From NCBI GenBank assembly GCA_013398955.1, contig VWPU01003972.1, positions 1-64,000 on the forward strand: a stretch of DNA of 64,000 nt, read 5' to 3'. The DNA comes from Callaeas wilsoni. Taxonomy: Eukaryota; Chordata; Aves; Passeriformes; Callaeidae. Below the pieces are notes generated by a model, which was given only the letters and a program-made list of their open reading frames with translations, made no database searches and was not told the DNA's origin. Every line of letters begins with the position of its first letter. Position 1 is the stretch's first letter. The position numbers were made by a program, and so were the translations under genes. This document shows, piece after piece, positions 60,071 through 64,000 of this stretch.

Positions 60071-60145
60071 GACTCCTACACAATGCCCCTGACTTCTATT
60101 CAGTGCTGGCATGTGCACTGTGAAGAATGCTGGCTGCGGACTCTG
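60071..60145 (+). CDS. RNF220: RNF220 coding exon, core of the RING finger
   Basis: A 75-nt exon of 25 codons, phase 0 at both ends: D-S-Y-T-M-P-L-T-S-I-Q-C-W-H-V-H-C-E-E-C-W-L-R-T-L. It supplies C-x-H-x2-C-x2-C (ligand codons at 60104, 60110, 60119, 60128), the middle ligands of the C3HC4 cross-brace. The W after the last C fits the E2-binding groove of active RING ligases. Only S/T at one position differs from human in memory. The donor is CTG|GTGAGG at 60146. Skipping this exon would keep frame but destroy the RING. The final C-x2-C pair must be in the next exon, not in this window. Confidence 0.97.
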
Positions 60146-63100
60146 GTGAGGCTCTTGACTGCTTTCTTGTTGACTTACAGCCTTTTTCCTCTCTTCTCAG
60201 ATACTTTATTCTAGGTTGCCACAGGGAAGGGTGCTTTCTGCTTTATTTTAAACGATCTGAGTGCTGTGCTTGCAGATTTCCCAAGCCTGGCTGCTTAACA
60301 GTTTTGTTTGAGTTGTTGCGACCCAAGTTCTGTCCTGCCCCTTGCTTTTTCCTCCACTGCTGTGGGAAGAGCTCTGCCAGGGACTACCTTGCCTTTCAGT
60401 AATTTCTTGTGGGGCATCCATGCAGAGAGGTAAAGCTGTGAGAATGGAGGCCAAATCCACTGAGATTTCCTGGAATGGGTAGCTTCTGAGAAACATAATA
60501 TTCCCCTGAAGCAAAAGGAATCATCTTCAGGAGAGAGGATATGGAAGGGAGCTTTTATAATGTGAATCTGTATTTTTTTAGGTTATTTGGAATAGCATTG
60601 TGTGGTTTTCAAGCATATGCCATTCTGTTTAGAAGATTGGAGACTACCTTGAACATTCAATAGGCGACCCAGTGGAGTAGTAATTTATACGTTTATTAAA
60701 GGACATCAGGTTAAAATTTAAGGTGTTATTAAATAAAGTGTTTTCTTTTCCTGTGTTAAAACTGTAGGCTTTACAGTCAGCCTTTAATGTCCCCTCTGCA
60801 GCTGATTTTCAAGCTTTCATTTTGTTCAGGCTGGGGAGTGGAAAATAGTCAATTGTGCTTTCTAGTTCTCCTGTTAGCAAGATGATACAGTGTTGGGTTG
60901 CAAAAAGTGTAAGAGAATGCCACTCCTAAAAACTTGTTCCTGGAAGGCATTACTCTACTTTATAAAACACGTTGTGTGCTTGGAATTACGATTAAGCTGA
61001 TCATGCTCCTTTAAATCCTGCCTTTTAAAAGTCTTGTCCAAGAAAAGTTACCAGGATGGTGAAGTGCCTGTGGGCTTGAGTACTAATAGCAACTCAATAA
61101 CTTGGCTATCCCTTGGGCTGTATTTTATAGCTCTTCAGCTACACCCCGTCACTATTTACATTATACAAGCTTTTGTAAACATTTTAGCAGCATCTTATAA
61201 AAGACACATGTGTGGATACGTAGCTGTGAGGTGTCTGGATGAATATGTGCTCTTCCACCTTTGCTAAGCGACGAGTAATCTTGTCTTTCAGCGGTGCTAC
61301 AAGCACAGGTGCTGCAAGCACATTTCCTCTTCATTTTCTGTACTCTGAAGTCTTTGTCCTCTCCTCTTCCCACCAGCCTCAAGACATCTTCTAAATCTGT
61401 GGCACCGATTTCTTAGGCTGTTCTTAGCTCAGCAGCAACTTAGTTCAACTTCAGTCAGGTCTCTTTTTGTCATGTTCAGCAGTCACAGCTGCTCATGAGA
61501 ATGGGGAAAGTCACTTCAGGTGCTCAGGGATTAACATTTCCCTTGCAGAGGAGAAGCCATCTCCTCCTAGAATTCTGTGAGAAAGGTGGCAATGAACCTG
61601 GCTGTGTGGGATCTGCACATAGCTCTTCTGCTGACCAGGCAGGCGGGGTGGGAATAGTCCAGCAAGACAGCATGTTAGGACTTGGCACTTGCATAGGGGA
61701 AGCAATTAATAAGTGACTACTCATGTGTTCCCCAGTCCTAGCCTCTCCCTGCAGCCCCCAATTTATTAAACCAGGCCTTTTCACAAGGCATGCTTGCACT
61801 CCCTCTCCCATCTCAAAAAAATCTCCCAGCCTGTGTTCGCATGTTTCTAATGTAACCATTAAAATGTAGCCTGAAGACAGCAATAAAAACCCTGGAACGC
61901 CTTGGTGCTTTTGTGTCTTGATCAAAGTCAATGTGTGTAATCTCGTTAAGACTGCCCTCCTTCCCCCCTCCTTTTTTATGAATTTAATGGCATACAGCAG
62001 CTGGGCTCAGTGTTTAATGCTCACCAACCTGCATTGTTCTAATTAAGGTATCTCCTTTTATTTCGGGCACAAAAGAGACTCTTGTTTTTTTTAACAAGCG
62101 AGGAGCTGTGGGATAGTGTGTGTAATAATCGCTGCTGTTACCTTTCCCTGGGTATAAAGCTGGCTCCCCAGTGGGGTTGGGAGGAGGGAGCCTGCGCGTG
62201 CAGCACACATGGAAAGACTTGGCTGGGGGAGAGGGGCAGCATTTTTCTTCTGTTGTGCAATAAACAATTTGTTGGAGTTAATAGGAGTTGGAGCAGGCGG
62301 GTTGTGTCAGGCTTCCGGCCCGTTTTGAACAATCTGGAGATCTGCCATCCATGCTGGTGAAAAGTCCCCTTTCTCCTATGTGCCTGTGGTTCACATGCCC
62401 GGCCAAGATGTAATATTAAATTAGAGTGTGAGTATGTCTGAGAGAGCAAGGATCATGTACTGAACAAGGCCCTGGAACTGAAGGCTCAGAGTGCCTGGGA
62501 GCACTTCTAAACCTCTGCAGGGTATTGAAGACAGGGTGAAATTTGATGCTCACATGTGTCTATGGACCTAAGGTTTAAACATTTTCTAGGATACAAGACT
62601 GCAATGAACTGAGCATCTGACTTGGTAGTGTTTAGGGCTCTGATGAGGACTGGATCTTAAAATGCTTAGACTTTATGAAAATAAAATTTTTGGACTTTCG
62701 GCTCTTGATGTTCAGTTCCAAATTATAAATGTTCTTTTGGTAACGACAAGGAAGAGACTTTTAATCACTAACTCTACAAATGATTGCTGGACTCTCTAGC
62801 TTAGGTATAATTATACTGGAGCTCAGCACGTCAACAGGCTGCAAGTTCTGGGGTTGAAGCATTAACCAGAGGAGGCTCCATCTCTGAAGCAAAGGCTGGG
62901 GTTGCAGAAAGAGACCCTGGAGATGCCTTAAGAGAACCAAGATCATGATTTACCTGTGATCCCTTTTGGAAACTCTGAAAACATGTGCAGGTTCTTCAAA
63001 GATAGGAGAGGAAATGGTGTTGCAGGAGCAAGAGTTAGCCTGGGCAGCAGCAGGTGGAGTTCCTTTCCCTGAACGTTGACAGTCCTCATGGTGGGTGTCC

Positions 63101-64000
63101 ATCCTCAGCTGGTTGTTGGACTGCAGCTGGAGTCACAGGGTGGTAGGGGATGAATCTCCCTCTGTAAGATTTTGCCCCATCTCCATCCTTCCCCATGAAC
63201 TGAGAGGGACCCTGCAGCTCATAGTGGGTGAGATATGTATTTTCCTTCTCCTGGGGAGAGTTCTATAACAGAAGCTATTGGCCATCTGCTGTAGTGATTT
63301 CCTGGGGAGATTTGGAGCCTCCATCCTTGGAGGTTTGTGAGAACAGGGTTGATGTGTGTCTGCAAGCAGCAATTCAGATTGAGGTGATCTAGCCCAGGGA
63401 ATGGGTCGGTGAGTTCTTGAGGTCTCTCTGAGTTGTAGTTGTGTGATTTCCCAATCCCTGGAAGTAAATGGATTTGGAAGCCAAGTCAGGCTGTTGTTTG
63501 CCAGTGATGGAGCTATTGGTGGGTGCAAGGGCTAAAACAGGACAGGTTTATTTGAGCAAATGCAGTTTACTCAGTTTCCCCCATCACCTGTACAAGCCAG
63601 ATCCAGCATTTCCCCAAATGTATTTGCTGACTCCAGGCTTGTGCTTGCCTGTCTTGGGCTTATTTGAAAATGACAACTACAAGAGCAGGAAAAAATCACT
63701 TCTAAAAAGCCTTCTTCATCACAAAATGCTTCCAGGGGATCCATCGATATATACATGTGCTCTGCAGTTGACACATTTATATCTTTGGTAATTACTACAT
63801 TCTTAGCCTTTCCACTCATTCTAGGCTCTAGTACCATATATTCCATGTGGGCTGGAGTGGTTTTGTACAAAACCGCACAGATACAGAGCAGCCCTTCTGG
63901 ATGATTCCTCAGGGCTTCAGCAACAGATGGGGACCTCCTGAGTCAGCAGCTGCATGGATGCTGCGCTTGAGCCTTCGTGATGTTCTCATCTGCCATGAAG
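60146..64000 (+). other. RNF220: start of the last visible RNF220 intron (3' end outside window)
   Basis: I searched for the terminal exon (G-A-K-K-L-C-P-Q-C-N ... R-R-I-Y-L stop) and did not find it, so this intron is at least 3.85 kb. The part from about 61960 to 62360 is AT-rich with TAATTA and an inverted SOX-type pair and looks regulatory. The remainder shows nothing recognisable. Confidence 0.85.

Larger units (their letters stand above)
1..64000 (+). other. RNF220: RNF220 gene, partial (3' two thirds, last exon missing)
   Basis: RNF220 is a nuclear/cytoplasmic RING E3 ubiquitin ligase. Known vertebrate roles include ubiquitination of SIN3B, stabilising beta-catenin with USP7, and modifying GLI and PHOX2 factors in neural development with its partner ZC4H2. 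Seen here: eleven coding exons on the + strand, all with AG/GT borders and compatible phases, total 943 nt. In order they encode a serine-rich linker, a basic segment, an optional CCHC zinc finger, an EEYEW-containing conserved block, an acidic block, a coiled coil and most of a C3HC4 RING. Missing upstream is the N-terminal part (about 250 residues in the human protein as I remember it). Missing downstream is the last exon with the final CPxC pair and stop. Gene identity is very secure; the functional roles come from literature on orthologues. Confidence 0.96.

Noticed and set aside
60146..64000. Search for the terminal RNF220 exon (LCPQCN ... IYL stop)
   Set aside because: No matching codons after any acceptor-like AG were found by eye. 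The exon must lie downstream of the window.

Overview
The window is vertebrate nuclear DNA holding the 3' two thirds of one multi-exon gene on the + strand, RNF220, which encodes a RING-type E3 ubiquitin ligase. I assign it by translating the exons: the C-terminal half, including the RING start, reads almost residue for residue like the vertebrate RNF220 I remember. Long introns with few interspersed repeats, one LTR-like insertion, short poly-A/T tracts and no recognisable Alu/B1/L1 material suggest a bird (or at least a sauropsid). That organism call is an inference; I cannot name the species.

Layout: eleven coding exons lie at 911-956, 10359-10454, 14554-14596, 22101-22222 (alternative end 22144), 23239-23371, 39616-39712, 40721-40807, 42096-42151, 43857-43935, 58832-58940 and 60071-60145. 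All eleven have AG acceptors and GT donors, and reading frame is kept across every junction. Together they give about 314 codons. The N-terminal exons lie upstream of base 1. The last exon, with the final RING cysteine pair and the stop, lies beyond base 64000. The rest is intron, about 98% of the window.

The most interesting part is 13.66-14.83 kb. A dense CpG island just upstream of the third visible exon looks like an internal promoter. It carries an alternative first coding exon (14354-14398) that splices in frame to 14554 and would give a short RNF220 with its own 15-residue N-terminus. In front of it is a degenerate tandem array of about 12 units of roughly 41-42 bp, most of them with an ATTGG (inverted CCAAT, NF-Y-type) box at the same place, so the boxes recur about every four helical turns. 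A second notable point is a pair of in-frame 5' splice sites at 22145 and 22223: use of the distal one adds a 26-residue CCHC zinc finger of ubiquitin-binding (UBZ4-like) type to the ligase.

The introns also hold a second, unexplained CpG island (about 6.24-6.54 kb), several AT-rich stretches with clustered homeodomain, SOX, FOX or OTX-type words that resemble conserved developmental enhancers, two strong hairpins (15654-15704 and 52367-52392), a solo LTR on the minus strand (36497-36827) and an old CR1/L3-like scrap. I saw no second protein-coding gene, tRNA, rRNA or CRISPR array. The many short open frames in the introns look like chance.
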